Source: Colwellia piezophila ATCC BAA-637
GTDB lineage: Bacteria; Pseudomonadota; Gammaproteobacteria; Enterobacterales; Alteromonadaceae
Direction: 5' to 3'
Length of the DNA stretch: 64,000 bases
NCBI RefSeq assembly: GCF_000378625.1
Contig: NZ_KB905163.1
Span: forward strand, 124,001 to 188,000
The notes under the pieces were generated by a model. It was not told the origin of the DNA, ran no database searches, and saw only the letters and a list, made by a program, of their open reading frames with translations. Each line of letters starts with the position of its first letter. Positions within the stretch are counted from its first letter, which is position 1. Of the stretch, positions 1-9,439 are shown one piece after another. The position numbers and the translations under genes are program-made.

Positions 1-102
1 TTCGTTGGCGTTTATTATAACCCCATACTGATAACAATATGCACGGATTTATTGATTGTGGTAAAAACAGCGTTATCGACAACAGGATTAAATTACTTCC
101 CA

Positions 103-2142
103 ATGGATTTTCAACAAATTAAATCTCGACTTTTACCCGCTTTATTATTAACGCTTTTAGCGAGCTGTAGTACCCAAAAAGTACCCGATGCAACTACAGA
201 TACAAATGTAGACACTGGACTTGAAGAAGTCACCATAGACGCCTCGGGTTTATCGGCAGAGCAACATTTAGCCCTAATACAAGATTTAGCGCCAGACCTG
301 GCTGTTGATCAGCTAATTATCGCAACAACCTTGTTCTTTCAACAAGAGAATTACCCTAAAGCCCTCTGGCTTGCCGATAAAACCTTGCCGTTAATCGATG
401 TCTCAACACCTAATCACAATCAGGTTAAGATGCAATTAACCTTGATTAAGGCCGATAGTTTACAGCAGCTTGGATTTTTCCAAGAGTGCTATCTACAACT
501 CAATCAGCTTGAGCAATTCGCTAATGAAAATGCCATTTCACTCTCGGCCAAATATTACCGACTGTTAAGTATTGCACTACAAGAAAAACAACAACCTATA
601 GCAGCATTAAATGCTCAGCTTTATGAATTCCAAATAACAGATAAAAAGGCGCAAAGTCAGCAACAAGTTGAAAATATTTGGCAAGGATTGCAACGCTTAT
701 CACAATGGCAACTGGCTTTAGCCGCTTTAGATAAAGCGCCTTTAAGTGAGGGTTGGCTAAAGTTAACCGCAATTGCTAATAAATATGGCGATAAGCCCGA
801 AAAAATTCACTCACAACTGGCTATATGGCAAAGCAATTACCAATACCATCCGGCAAATATCATTGCCAAGCAGCTTGCTAGCCAAGTTCTTGTAGTCAAA
901 AAAATTGAAAACATCGCGGTAATTTTACCGTTAAGTGGCAAACAGTATTCTGCAGGACTTGCTATCCAACAAGGAATACTGGCAAGTTTTGCCAATGATG
1001 AGAGTAAAAAAATTCACTTTATCAATAGTAATACCGTTAATTGGTATGGCTTGAGCAATGAGCTCTCCACCTTAGAAATAGATTATGTTATTGGGCCATT
1101 ACTTAAATCAAATGTCGATAGATACATCAAGTACACCAGTGTCCAAGCGCAGTCCCAAAACGACTTCATGCTTGATACTACCGCTCAGTCATTTACCCTT
1201 AATCAAAGCAAAAACTTAGTAGATAGTGAAACACCTAACCTAGAAGGCTCTTTTGATTACCTACCGGCCATAGATAGTGACTCTGCAATTCAAAGCTACT
1301 TACAACCAATGGATAATGCCAAAACCCTCTCAACACTATTGTTAAACATGCCAACCACAGCCTTATTAGCCGAGCAACATACCGTTTTTTCAATGCGCCC
1401 CGAAGATGAAGCAAAGCAGGCCGCAGCAACGTTAAGTCGCCAAAATTATCAACACCCCATAGTGCTAAGTCAAAAAAACATTGTCAGCAAGCGTATTGCT
1501 AGAGCTTTTGTTAAACAATGGCACCGTATTACCGGCGACACTATTGAGGTTGTTTACTACGATACTGGCGCGCAAATGCAAGCTAATATTAAGGCAAGTT
1601 TATCTGTAGATAAGAGTATGGCGCGTATTAGTAAACTTAAAAGCCGACTCAATCAAAGTATCAAGTCACAAACAAGAAATCGTCGCGATATAGATATGAT
1701 TTACCTTGTTGGTAGTCCTCAGAAAACACGCTTAGTTAAGCCTTATATTGAAGTGAACATCAGCCCATTTGCTGATACTATTCCCGTTTATGCTAGCTCC
1801 CGCAGTCATAGTACAAAAAGTGATTACAGCAGTGGTAGTGATTTACAAGGCTTAACCTTTACCGAGATCCCTTGGTTATTAACTAGCGATCAAAATGCTG
1901 ATTTAGCCAACCTCAGTCAAGCGCTTTGGCCAAACCGTAGTGATGGTCTATCTCGCCTATTCGCCATGGGTTTTGATAGCTACCAACTTATTGATAAAAT
2001 CCCTTTGATGAAGCAAGCCCCTTACCTACAACATTGGGGGCAAACCGGCGTATTAAAGCTAAATAAGAGTAATGTGCTAACGCGTAGCTTCCTTTGGGGT
2101 TCGTATAAGCACAATAAGGTTGTCACTATTGTTATGGAATAA
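103..2142 (+). CDS. lpoA: Penicillin-binding protein activator LpoA
   Basis: Outer-membrane lipoprotein that activates the class A penicillin-binding protein PBP1a from the periplasm. The ATG at 103 gives a short signal peptide ending in the lipobox LASC (Cys22). An upstream in-frame TTG at 52 would only add an unlikely N-terminal tail. The N-terminal half looks like helical TPR-type repeats. The C-terminal half, from about residue 280 (IAVILPLSGKQYSAG), is a periplasmic-binding-protein-like domain, as in Haemophilus and E. coli LpoA. Length (679 aa) is normal for the family. It is first in the conserved lpoA-yraN-diaA-dolP order; rsmI usually lies divergently upstream, which would be outside the window. 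Confidence 0.93.
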   Translation: MDFQQIKSRLLPALLLTLLASCSTQKVPDATTDTNVDTGLEEVTIDASGLSAEQHLALIQDLAPDLAVDQLIIATTLFFQQENYPKALWLADKTLPLIDVSTPNHNQVKMQLTLIKADSLQQLGFFQECYLQLNQLEQFANENAISLSAKYYRLLSIALQEKQQPIAALNAQLYEFQITDKKAQSQQQVENIWQGLQRLSQWQLALAALDKAPLSEGWLKLTAIANKYGDKPEKIHSQLAIWQSNYQYHPANIIAKQLASQVLVVKKIENIAVILPLSGKQYSAGLAIQQGILASFANDESKKIHFINSNTVNWYGLSNELSTLEIDYVIGPLLKSNVDRYIKYTSVQAQSQNDFMLDTTAQSFTLNQSKNLVDSETPNLEGSFDYLPAIDSDSAIQSYLQPMDNAKTLSTLLLNMPTTALLAEQHTVFSMRPEDEAKQAAATLSRQNYQHPIVLSQKNIVSKRIARAFVKQWHRITGDTIEVVYYDTGAQMQANIKASLSVDKSMARISKLKSRLNQSIKSQTRNRRDIDMIYLVGSPQKTRLVKPYIEVNISPFADTIPVYASSRSHSTKSDYSSGSDLQGLTFTEIPWLLTSDQNADLANLSQALWPNRSDGLSRLFAMGFDSYQLIDKIPLMKQAPYLQHWGQTGVLKLNKSNVLTRSFLWGSYKHNKVVTIVME

Positions 2143-2161
2143 GGGTTCACTTAAAGAGAAT

Positions 2162-2518
2162 GTGACTAGTACTGATAAAGGCTGCATTACCGAGCGATTT
2201 GCTGAGTTATATTTATCTAAGCAAGGTCTCACCTTAGTCGAGAAAAACTATCATAGTCGCCGAGGAGAGATCGACCTGATCATGCTTGATGGTGATACTT
2301 ATGTTTTTATTGAAGTAAAGTATCGTAAAGGCAGCGCATTTGGCGGAGCCATTGCCGCTATTCCAGTAGCTAAGCAAAAAAAAATTAAACATTGCGTAAC
2401 ATTTTACCTACATCAAGCCGGGTTAAATGAATATAATACCCCTTGTCGTATTGATGTCATAGCGCTTGAAGGTGAGATTAGCCAACCACAAGTTACTTGG
2501 CTTAAGAACGCTTTTTAG
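2162..2518 (+). CDS. yraN: YraN family endonuclease-fold protein (UPF0102)
   Basis: Small protein with a Holliday-junction-resolvase-like nuclease fold and no established physiological role. The family core is clear: GEIDLIMLDGDTYVFIEVKYR carries the Glu/Asp and E-V-K residues of the putative active site. The GTG at 2162 is preferred because AAAGAGA lies just before it and the product then starts near the conserved ERFAELYL helix. A TTG at 2120, inside lpoA, would add 14 residues. It follows lpoA by about 20 bp and precedes diaA. Confidence 0.88.
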   Translation: MTSTDKGCITERFAELYLSKQGLTLVEKNYHSRRGEIDLIMLDGDTYVFIEVKYRKGSAFGGAIAAIPVAKQKKIKHCVTFYLHQAGLNEYNTPCRIDVIALEGEISQPQVTWLKNAF

Positions 2519-2556
2519 ATAGATTAATACTATAAACAATATAGCCACGGAGTTAG

Positions 2557-3153
<597 letters not shown>

Positions 3154-3780
3154 ATGTTTACCTTAAGAGATAACGATAGCAAGCCCAAACTAACGACAAG
3201 CTTTGCTACCAGTAACGTAGCTCGACTTGCCGGTATGTTAATGCTCGTTTCAGTGCTGCAAGGTTGTGCCCTAGCCACGGTTGTTGCGGTTACCGCTGGT
3301 GCGACTATGGTGGCCGATAGGCGCAGTTTCAGTAAGCAAATTGACGATCAAACCATTGAATTTTATGCCTATAACGAACTCGCTAAACAAAAGGCATTAT
3401 CAAAAAACACCAACTTACATGTAATCTCGATGAATGGCACTGTTTTACTCATTGGCCAAGCACCTAACACTTACCTTCGAGACCTAGCGGTAAAAACAGT
3501 GCAAGAAGTCTCTGATATTGTCGTCATACATAATCAGATTCGCATCAGTTCTACCATAGCAGTAACAACAAAAAGTAATGATGTTTGGCTAACGTCTAAA
3601 GTTAAATCGGCGTTACTGGCCAATGGCGAGGTTAATGCTAAAGATGTTAAAGTGGTAACAGAAAACTCAGAAGTATTCCTGCTCGGTTTAGTGACCAAAG
3701 AAGAGGCGCGTATTGTGGTGGAAATAACCCGTAACATCAGCGGTGTTAGTCGGGTAATTAAAGTCTTTGAATATATTTAA
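3154..3780 (+). CDS. dolP: BON-domain outer-membrane lipoprotein DolP
   Basis: Division- and outer-membrane-associated lipoprotein (formerly YraP) that binds anionic phospholipid and supports envelope integrity. Two BON domains are visible, about residues 65-120 and 138-205, with the typical NGTVLLIGQAP and NSEVFLLGLVT turns. The lipobox LQGC places the lipidated cysteine at residue 38, which makes the leader unusually long. An internal ATG at 3235 would give a leader of about 10 residues and may be the true start. The annotated ATG directly follows the diaA stop. Last gene of the operon. Confidence 0.9.
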   Translation: MFTLRDNDSKPKLTTSFATSNVARLAGMLMLVSVLQGCALATVVAVTAGATMVADRRSFSKQIDDQTIEFYAYNELAKQKALSKNTNLHVISMNGTVLLIGQAPNTYLRDLAVKTVQEVSDIVVIHNQIRISSTIAVTTKSNDVWLTSKVKSALLANGEVNAKDVKVVTENSEVFLLGLVTKEEARIVVEITRNISGVSRVIKVFEYI

Positions 3781-3800
3781 TCTTAGCCAGTAGTGCTAAC

Positions 3801-3840
3801 AATAAAGCCGGTAACCTTATTAAAAGTTACCGGCTTTATT
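3801..3840. terminator. Bidirectional terminator between dolP and sspB
   Basis: A perfect 15-bp inverted repeat (AATAAAGCCGGTAAC at 3801-3815, its complement at 3826-3840) with a 10-nt loop and A/T-rich outer arms. It lies between two convergent genes and can serve both strands. Confidence 0.9.
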
Positions 3841-3862
3841 CAAACTGAAAGTGTATTAAAAA

Positions 3863-4339
3863 TTATTTGATAATTTTCAAACTCACTTTACTCTTTCCTT
3901 TCGGCTTAATCGATTCACCTGTCTCTCTACCTGTCGAAGCAACGCTACTTAACGGTGACTTCGGTTTTTCAGCTACTTCAACTATCTCATCTTCACCCTC
4001 AGTAGGATGTTCAATGGGCAATGAAGTCCCCGCACCGTTTTCTTTGGCATAGATAGCACCAATGGCACCGTAAGGTACCGTGAGATGCTCTAATATTCCG
4101 CCAAAACGGGCACTGAACTCAATGGTTTTATCACCTAAGGCAATAGTACCAACAGCTGAACGGGCAATGTTTAAAACAATCTGTCCGTCAGCAACATAAC
4201 TCATGGGCACCAATACACCGTAGACATTAACGTCTACCATGATATACGGGGTTAGATCATTATCCGAGATCCACTCATAGAAAGCCTTAATTAAATAAGG
4301 CTTATTTGAGCTCATTGAGCTAGGTGTAGCGTCTTCCAT
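3863..4339 (-). CDS. sspB: ClpXP specificity-enhancing factor SspB
   Basis: Adaptor that delivers ssrA-tagged proteins to the ClpXP protease. The N-terminal substrate-binding domain is clear (YLIKAFYEWISDNDLTPYI, GQIVLNIARSAVG, FSARFGG, AIYAKENGAG). A variable polar linker follows, then a C-terminal VSLKIIK tail matching the ClpX-binding peptide of SspB (E. coli ALRVVK). The start overlaps the sspA stop by one base (TAATG), indicating translational coupling. An internal ATG at 4315 would also keep the whole domain. Confidence 0.93.
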   Translation of the reverse strand: MEDATPSSMSSNKPYLIKAFYEWISDNDLTPYIMVDVNVYGVLVPMSYVADGQIVLNIARSAVGTIALGDKTIEFSARFGGILEHLTVPYGAIGAIYAKENGAGTSLPIEHPTEGEDEIVEVAEKPKSPLSSVASTGRETGESIKPKGKSKVSLKIIK

Positions 4340-4980
4340 TAGGCAGGGTGACCAAAGCGCAATTCACGCTCAGTTTCAGTTAACGATGCTTGGAAAGATT
4401 CACGTTCAAACAAGCGTAACATATAGGTTTTAAGTTCTTTCGAACCTTGCCCAGACAACTCAATACCAAATACTGGTAAACGCCATAATAACGGAGCAAT
4501 ATAACAATCTACCAAACTGTACTCTTCACTCATAAAGTAAGGTGCTTCGTTTAAGATTGGTGCAATGCTTAATAAGCTTTCTGTTAACTCTTTACGAGCT
4601 TTAGCTGCTTCAGCAACCGTGCCTGACATGATCACTTTAGTAAGACTATACCAATCTTGCTCGATACGATGCATCATCAAACGGCTACGACCACGTGATA
4701 CTGGATACACTGGCATTAATGGTGGATGAGGAAAACGCTCATCTAAATATTCAACAATGATTTTAGCTTCATATAGCGCTAATTCACGGTCAATTAAAGT
4801 CGGCACAGTACCATATGGATTCAAGTCCAATAGGTCTTCAGGCAAGTTAGCTAAATCAACTAAGTTGATGTCAACACCAACACCTTTTTCTGCTAAAACA
4901 ATGCGTGTCTGATGACTGTACATATCATCGGCATGAGAGAACAACGTCATCACAGAGCGTTTATTTGCTGCTACGGCCAT
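4339..4980 (-). CDS. sspA: Stringent starvation protein A
   Basis: RNA-polymerase-associated protein with a glutathione S-transferase fold, induced by starvation and involved in stationary-phase and acid responses. The thioredoxin-like N-terminus (VMTLFSHADDMYSHQTRIVLAEKG), NPYGTVPTLIDRELALYEAKII and the helical C-terminal domain match SspA. An AGGAGG ribosome-binding site 4 nt before the ATG at 4980 fixes the start. An in-frame ATG at 4998 lies upstream of that site and is rejected. 213 aa. Confidence 0.95.
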   Translation of the reverse strand: MAVAANKRSVMTLFSHADDMYSHQTRIVLAEKGVGVDINLVDLANLPEDLLDLNPYGTVPTLIDRELALYEAKIIVEYLDERFPHPPLMPVYPVSRGRSRLMMHRIEQDWYSLTKVIMSGTVAEAAKARKELTESLLSIAPILNEAPYFMSEEYSLVDCYIAPLLWRLPVFGIELSGQGSKELKTYMLRLFERESFQASLTETERELRFGHPA

Positions 4981-5018
4981 AGAGCCTCCTAAAATCATTT
5001 ACATTAAAAACTAACAAA

Positions 5019-5050
5019 GGGGAATTTGATATTTTACCATCAAATTCCCC
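5019..5050 (-). terminator. Terminator downstream of petC
   Basis: A 12-bp perfect stem (5019-5030 with 5039-5050, loop of 8 nt) just past the petC stop. In the minus direction it is followed by the T-rich stretch TTTGTTAGTTTTT. It separates petABC from sspAB. Confidence 0.85.
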
Positions 5051-5072
5051 TGAAATATTTTACATCAATAAC

Positions 5073-5795
5073 TTAATGTACGTCTTTCCAATATTCTCTC
5101 TTAAGGAAGTAAGTAAGAATAAAGAAGAAGAACAAGAAAGCTAATACCCAATAACCAAGGGCTTTACGCTCAAGTTTATTTGGCTCACCAACATATTCTA
5201 AAAAGTTAGTTAAATCACGAACAACTACATCATACTCTTCAGCAGTTAAAGTACCACCCATTGCTGGAGATAGCTTACCATGTTCGTCAATAGTGCTAAC
5301 ACCTTGCAAATCTTGCAATACATGTGGCATACCAACATCTTTAAATACCGTGTTATTTACGCCAAACGGACGATTTTCATCAATATGGAATGAACGTAAA
5401 TAAGTATAGATCCAATCTGGGCTACGAAAACGCGCTTCCAAGGTTAAATCAGGTGGCGCACTACCAAACCACTTTGCTGCTTCTTTTTTCGGCATAGCGT
5501 TAAGAATATGGCCACCAACTTTATCACCTGTGTACATATAATTAGCAATACCGTCAGCTTCTTCAATACCTAAATCGTCAAAAGTACGACCGTAACGTTG
5601 GTACTGTAACTGATGACAACCTAAACAATAGTTGATATAGGTTTTAAAACCTTTTTTAAGTGATTCTTTATCAGATAAATCATTATTTGCTTTATCTAAA
5701 TGAACACTTGGCCCAGAAGCAATCGCGGAGAACGGCACAAGAGCCGTTACACTGCAAAGCATGCCGAAAGTAACGGCGATAATTAATTTTTTCAT
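5073..5795 (-). CDS. petC: Ubiquinol-cytochrome c reductase, cytochrome c1 subunit
   Basis: Membrane-anchored c-type cytochrome of the bc1 complex, passing electrons from the Rieske protein to soluble cytochrome c in the periplasm. A signal peptide covers about residues 1-27. The haem-binding CLGCH is at 57-61. A C-terminal membrane helix (about 213-233, WVLAFLFFFFILTYF) ends with a short cytoplasmic tail. The 240-aa length is typical of gammaproteobacterial c1. The start overlaps the petB stop (TAATG). Last gene of petABC. Confidence 0.95.
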   Translation of the reverse strand: MKKLIIAVTFGMLCSVTALVPFSAIASGPSVHLDKANNDLSDKESLKKGFKTYINYCLGCHQLQYQRYGRTFDDLGIEEADGIANYMYTGDKVGGHILNAMPKKEAAKWFGSAPPDLTLEARFRSPDWIYTYLRSFHIDENRPFGVNNTVFKDVGMPHVLQDLQGVSTIDEHGKLSPAMGGTLTAEEYDVVVRDLTNFLEYVGEPNKLERKALGYWVLAFLFFFFILTYFLKREYWKDVH

Positions 5796-7072
5796 TAGTC
5801 AGCAATCCTCTCAGGCATTGGTTTAGTATTTTCATTCTTGCTGTAGAACCATAAAGCAACGAAGAAACCAAAGTAACCAAAACTAGCAATAGCACCAATC
5901 AAGTTAGCCGTTGGTGTAGCAGGCATAGTACCTAAAGCACCAAGCACAACAAAACAAATTGAAAATTGAATTAGGTTGATTAAGTGCCACTTCGAGCGAT
6001 AACGTACAGACTTAACCGTACCGCGATCAAACCAAGGTAATAAGAACAACACGATAATAGCGGAGAACATACCAATAGCACCTAACATTGCATTAGGTAT
6101 AACACGTAAAATGGTATAGAAGGGACCAAAATACCATACTGGCGCAATATGCTCAGGCGTTTTCAAACCGTTTGCTGGAGTGAAGTTTGGCGCTTCCATA
6201 AAGTAGCCACCACCCTCTGGGGCAAAGAACATTACCCAACAGAATAGGAATAAGAAGCCAACAACAAACATAATATCTTTAACGGTGTAATAAGGATGGA
6301 AGGGTACCGCATCAACAATATCGTATTTATCGCTATATTGCTTATGGAAGGTAAATTTACTTATCTCTTCAGGTTTCATACTGCCTTTAGGTTTCTTAAT
6401 ATCGATACCTTCGGGATTGTTAGAACCCACTTCATGTAAGGCTAGGATATGTAAAAACACCAAGATAACTAACACTAACGGCAAAGCAATAACGTGTAAC
6501 GCGAAGAAACGGTTTAAGGTCGCCCCGGATATGACGTAATCCCCTCGTATCCATAACGTTAAGTCATCTCCAATAATAGGAACCAAGCCAAAGATAGAGA
6601 TAATAACTTGTGCACCCCAATAGGACATGTTGCCCCAAGGTAATAAGTAGCCCATAAAAGCTTCAGCCATCAACACTAAGAAGATCAACATACCGAAGAT
6701 CCACAGTAGTTCACGTGGTTTTTGATACGAGCCATACATTAGGCCGCGCACCATATGCAAGTATACAACAATGAAAAAGGCAGATGCCCCCGTTGAATGC
6801 ATATAACGTAGTAACCAACCAAAGTCGACATCACGCATGATATATTCAATTGATGCAAAAGCACCCTCGCCAGATGGCTCGTAATTCATCGTTAACCAAA
6901 TACCGGTAAAGATTTGGTTAACTAGTACTAACATGGCTAAAGAGCCAAAAATGTACCAAAAGTTAAAGTTTTTTGGTGCTGGATATTGTGCTATATGCTT
7001 GTTCCATGCATCTGTCACGGGTAAACGTTGATCTATCCAACCCATGAAATCGGTAAATACTTTCATTAACAT
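5795..7072 (-). CDS. petB: Ubiquinol-cytochrome c reductase, cytochrome b subunit
   Basis: Core membrane subunit of the bc1 complex, carrying two b haems and the quinol sites. Many membrane helices are visible, with the family signatures TGASAFFIVVYLHMVRG (haem-ligand His), GYLLPWGNMSYWGAQVI, FALHVIALPLVLVILVFLHI and FHPYYTVKD. 425 aa. Translation may begin at the first ATG (7072), which overlaps the petA stop, or two codons later (MKVFTDF). Confidence 0.96.
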   Translation of the reverse strand: MLMKVFTDFMGWIDQRLPVTDAWNKHIAQYPAPKNFNFWYIFGSLAMLVLVNQIFTGIWLTMNYEPSGEGAFASIEYIMRDVDFGWLLRYMHSTGASAFFIVVYLHMVRGLMYGSYQKPRELLWIFGMLIFLVLMAEAFMGYLLPWGNMSYWGAQVIISIFGLVPIIGDDLTLWIRGDYVISGATLNRFFALHVIALPLVLVILVFLHILALHEVGSNNPEGIDIKKPKGSMKPEEISKFTFHKQYSDKYDIVDAVPFHPYYTVKDIMFVVGFLFLFCWVMFFAPEGGGYFMEAPNFTPANGLKTPEHIAPVWYFGPFYTILRVIPNAMLGAIGMFSAIIVLFLLPWFDRGTVKSVRYRSKWHLINLIQFSICFVVLGALGTMPATPTANLIGAIASFGYFGFFVALWFYSKNENTKPMPERIAD

Positions 7073-7674
7073 TATGCAGCTCCCTTATTTACATCTGGGC
7101 TTACACCAATTAATAAGGTGTCATTACCCGTAAATGAATGCTCAGGAACCACTAAGTTTAATGGTGCAGGAACGCCCTGAAAAACTCGGCCAGCCATATC
7201 AAACTTACTTCCATGACAAGGACAGTAGAAACCGTTTGGCACGCCTTCAACGAATTCTTCGAAATCTCCGCCGTGATGAGTTGGCGCGCAACCTAAATGG
7301 GTACATACACCAAGAGCAACTAAAAATTCTGGCTTAATAGAACGATAAGGGTTAGTTGCATACTCAGGTTGTTGTGCCTTTTCCGAATTTGGATCTCGTA
7401 ACTGGTCATCATGTTTAGCTAAATCACTAACTGTTTTTTCCGTTCTACGGACAACGTAAACAGGTTTACCACGCCATTCTGCACGGATTAATTGACCAGG
7501 CTGTATTTTACCTACATTGACTTCAACTGGAGCACCCGCAGCTTTCGCGCGAGCACTTGGGTTCCAGGAAGCAATAAAAGGCACAGCAGCTCCAACCACA
7601 CCAGCACCACCAACAACTGCAGTAGCAGCGGTTAGGAAGCGTCTGCGGCTGTTATTTACAGGCACATTGCTCAT
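7072..7674 (-). CDS. petA: Ubiquinol-cytochrome c reductase, Rieske iron-sulfur subunit
   Basis: Carries the [2Fe-2S] cluster of the bc1 complex. The twin-arginine sequence NSRRRFLTAA at the N-terminus marks Tat export with a retained membrane anchor. Both cluster-binding boxes are intact: CTHLGC (Cys124, His126, Cys129) and CPCHGS (Cys151, Cys153, His154). The GGAGAG ribosome-binding site before the ATG is strong. First gene of the translationally coupled petABC operon. Confidence 0.96.
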   Translation of the reverse strand: MSNVPVNNSRRRFLTAATAVVGGAGVVGAAVPFIASWNPSARAKAAGAPVEVNVGKIQPGQLIRAEWRGKPVYVVRRTEKTVSDLAKHDDQLRDPNSEKAQQPEYATNPYRSIKPEFLVALGVCTHLGCAPTHHGGDFEEFVEGVPNGFYCPCHGSKFDMAGRVFQGVPAPLNLVVPEHSFTGNDTLLIGVSPDVNKGAA

Positions 7675-7695
7675 TCATACTCTCCAACTAAGACC

Positions 7696-7774
7696 CTAAC
7701 AAAACAGTTACTTTTTAATAGCAAACTAAACGCTATATTGATTGTTCGCCATAAGCGTAGCACTGTTTTGTTAG
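7696..7774 (-). repeat. Inverted repeat in the petABC leader
   Basis: A 13-bp perfect inverted repeat (CTAACAAAACAGT at 7696-7708, its complement at 7762-7774) with 53 bp between arms, starting 21 bp upstream of the petA ATG. A second small palindrome (ATACCA-AG-TGGTAT) lies just beyond, around 7784-7797. It could form a leader structure or be a pair of operator half-sites; no function is shown by the sequence. Confidence 0.6.
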
Positions 7775-7986
7775 CTCAAATTCATACCAAGTGGTATATC
7801 GACAAAAAAATTTTTACGATCATAAAGAAATAGCGTGTTTTTTACAAGGTAAAAAGGGCCTTAAGCACTGTAAAAGCTGAAATACTTTGAAATACTTTGA
7901 AATAGATTCAATAAAGCAAATTTAGGCAAGTGGAATTGTAATGACAGGTTGTTTAGCTAGGAAATTAAACACATAACAAAATTGAT

Positions 7987-8126
7987 ACAAGTTCGGCTTT
8001 TGAAGCGACATATACATTTTGCCTATGTGGCTCATATTTTCTAAATGATCTGCATTTAAGCAAGGCGTAGAATTATGAGTCCCTGTTTATTTTAGCTAAA
8101 TCGTAGCTTAACTAAATGACTGGGAC
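7987..8126. repeat. Upstream copy of a direct duplication near rpsI
   Basis: Degenerate copy of the segment at 8219-8344. Both run from ACAAG through CATATACAT, TGTGGCTCATATTTTCTAAA, TGATCTGCATTTA, CAAGGCG and AATTATGAGTCCCTG to TAAATGACTGGGAC. This copy has a small extra segment (around 8085-8105) and a broken version of the terminator arm. Confidence 0.85.
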
Positions 8127-8207
8127 CACAAAAAGAGGAACCGTAGGCGGGAACTTGTTCGCGCTTGAATAGGTCCACATGCGTTACGTGCCTAAATTCA
8201 AGACATA

Positions 8208-8233
8208 AAAAAACCGACACAAGGTCGGTTTTT
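8208..8233 (-). terminator. Terminator downstream of rpsI
   Basis: Stem ACCGAC/GTCGGT flanked by A and T runs (8208-8218 with 8224-8233, 5-nt loop), ending in a T run in the minus direction. It lies about 155 nt past the rpsI stop, inside the duplicated region. Confidence 0.85.
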
Positions 8234-8344
8234 GAAGCCAGATATACATATTGCATATGTGGCTCATATTTTCTAAATGATCTGCATTTAGGCAAGGCGT
8301 TGAATTATGAGTCCCTGAATTTAGATTAACTAAATGACTGGGAC
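8219..8344. repeat. Proximal copy of the direct duplication near rpsI
   Basis: Partner of 7987-8126. It begins in the loop of the rpsI terminator and runs toward rpsI. The CAAGGCGTTG core near 8292 is partly palindromic with CAACGCAGCAT near 8358, so the copy may itself be a small palindromic element in the 3' untranslated region. Confidence 0.85.
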
Positions 8345-8388
8345 GAATAATGATAACAACGCAGCATAAATGCTGAGCATAACGAAAA

Positions 8389-8781
8389 TTAACGTTTTGA
8401 GAATTGTGGCTTCTTACGTGCTTTATGAAGACCAACTTTCTTACGTTCAACTTTACGAGCATCACGAGTAACAAAACCAGCTTGGCGTAAAGCGCCACGC
8501 AATGTTTCATCAAAAACCATTAATGCACGAGTAATACCGTGACGAATCGCGCCAGCTTGACCAGAAATACCACCACCAACTACAGTGATGTTAAAGTCAA
8601 ACTTTTCTACCATTTCAACTAACTCTAATGGTTGACGAACAACCATAACAGCCGTTTCACGTGGAAAGTATTCCGCGATATCACGTTTATTAATTGTGAT
8701 AGTACCGTTACCAGCTTTCATGAACACACGAGCAGTTGAGCTCTTGCGACGACCAGTACCGTAATATTGATTATCAGCCAT
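8389..8781 (-). CDS. rpsI: 30S ribosomal protein S9
   Basis: Small-subunit protein whose C-terminal tail reaches the P-site tRNA. The N-terminal [15 protein letters not shown], the [15 protein letters not shown] region and the terminal KKPQFSKR are diagnostic. 130 aa, as in E. coli. The GGAG ribosome-binding site lies within the last codons of rplM, so the two genes are coupled. Confidence 0.98.
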   Translation of the reverse strand: MADNQYYGTGRRKSSTARVFMKAGNGTITINKRDIAEYFPRETAVMVVRQPLELVEMVEKFDFNITVVGGGISGQAGAIRHGITRALMVFDETLRGALRQAGFVTRDARKVERKKVGLHKARKKPQFSKR

Positions 8782-8784
8782 TGC

Positions 8785-9213
8785 TTAAAGCTCCAAAAGT
8801 TGTGGTTGTTGTGCAGTATGTGCATGCTCTGGGCCTGCATATACTTTTAATTTGCGGAACATTTCACGACCTAAAGGACCTTTAGGTAACATGCCTTTAA
8901 CAGCAAATTCAAGAACGCGTGTTGGTGCTTTTTCAATTAGCTTTTCAAAGCTAATTTGCTTAAGACCACCAGGGAACTCAGTATGCGAGTAGTAAATTTT
9001 ACCTTTCGCTTTGTTACCTGTTACACGTACTTTTTCAGCATTGATAACAACGATATAATCGCCAGTATCTACGTGAGGAGTATATTCTACTTTATGCTTA
9101 CCGCGTAAACGGCTTGCAATTTCAGTTGCGATACGACCTAAAGTTTTATCTTCGGCGTCCACTAAGAACCATTCGCGTTGTACGCTTGCTGGTTTAGCTA
9201 CAAAAGTTTTCAT
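8785..9213 (-). CDS. rplM: 50S ribosomal protein L13
   Basis: Early-assembling large-subunit protein. [55 protein letters not shown] and [19 protein letters not shown] match L13. 142 aa, the E. coli length. First gene of rplM-rpsI; a strong promoter lies about 200 nt upstream. Confidence 0.98.
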   Translation of the reverse strand: MKTFVAKPASVQREWFLVDAEDKTLGRIATEIASRLRGKHKVEYTPHVDTGDYIVVINAEKVRVTGNKAKGKIYYSHTEFPGGLKQISFEKLIEKAPTRVLEFAVKGMLPKGPLGREMFRKLKVYAGPEHAHTAQQPQLLEL

Positions 9214-9341
9214 TTAAAAACCCAATCTTAATAATGTTACTTAAATAATAATTTAAACATTTCCTAAAAAATGCTAATTATCGGTTAAAATGGACTACGC
9301 CATTGCCCCTTCGAGCATCGAGCCCAGCGCCTCTATTTATA

Positions 9342-9372
9342 GGATACTCCTCACTAAAGTTAAGGAGAATCC
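9342..9372 (-). promoter_or_regulatory. Stem-loop in the rplM leader
   Basis: A 10-bp inverted repeat with one mismatch (GGATACTCCT at 9342-9351, AGGAGAATCC at 9363-9372) in the transcribed leader between the predicted promoter and rplM. In E. coli the rplM leader is an autoregulatory target of L13. Whether this hairpin is that element is inferred from position only. Confidence 0.4.
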
Positions 9373-9409
9373 AAAAAAGCTACAGGCATTTGTAACGTAG
9401 GGAGCGCGC

Positions 9410-9438
9410 ATTATACAGAAAGATGTGATAAAGGTCAC
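9410..9438 (-). promoter_or_regulatory. rplM-rpsI promoter with GC-rich discriminator
   Basis: On the minus strand a perfect -10 TATAAT (9410-9415) is preceded by GTGACC (9433-9438, 4 of 6 to consensus) at 17 bp. It is followed at once by GCGCGCTCCC, the GC-rich discriminator expected of promoters under ppGpp/DksA (stringent) control. Confidence 0.8.
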
Positions 9439-9439
9439 C

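Noticed and set aside
8184..8513. 109-codon minus-strand frame overlapping the rpsI end
   Set aside because: Out of frame with rpsI and running through the terminator and duplicated repeat; no homology recognised.
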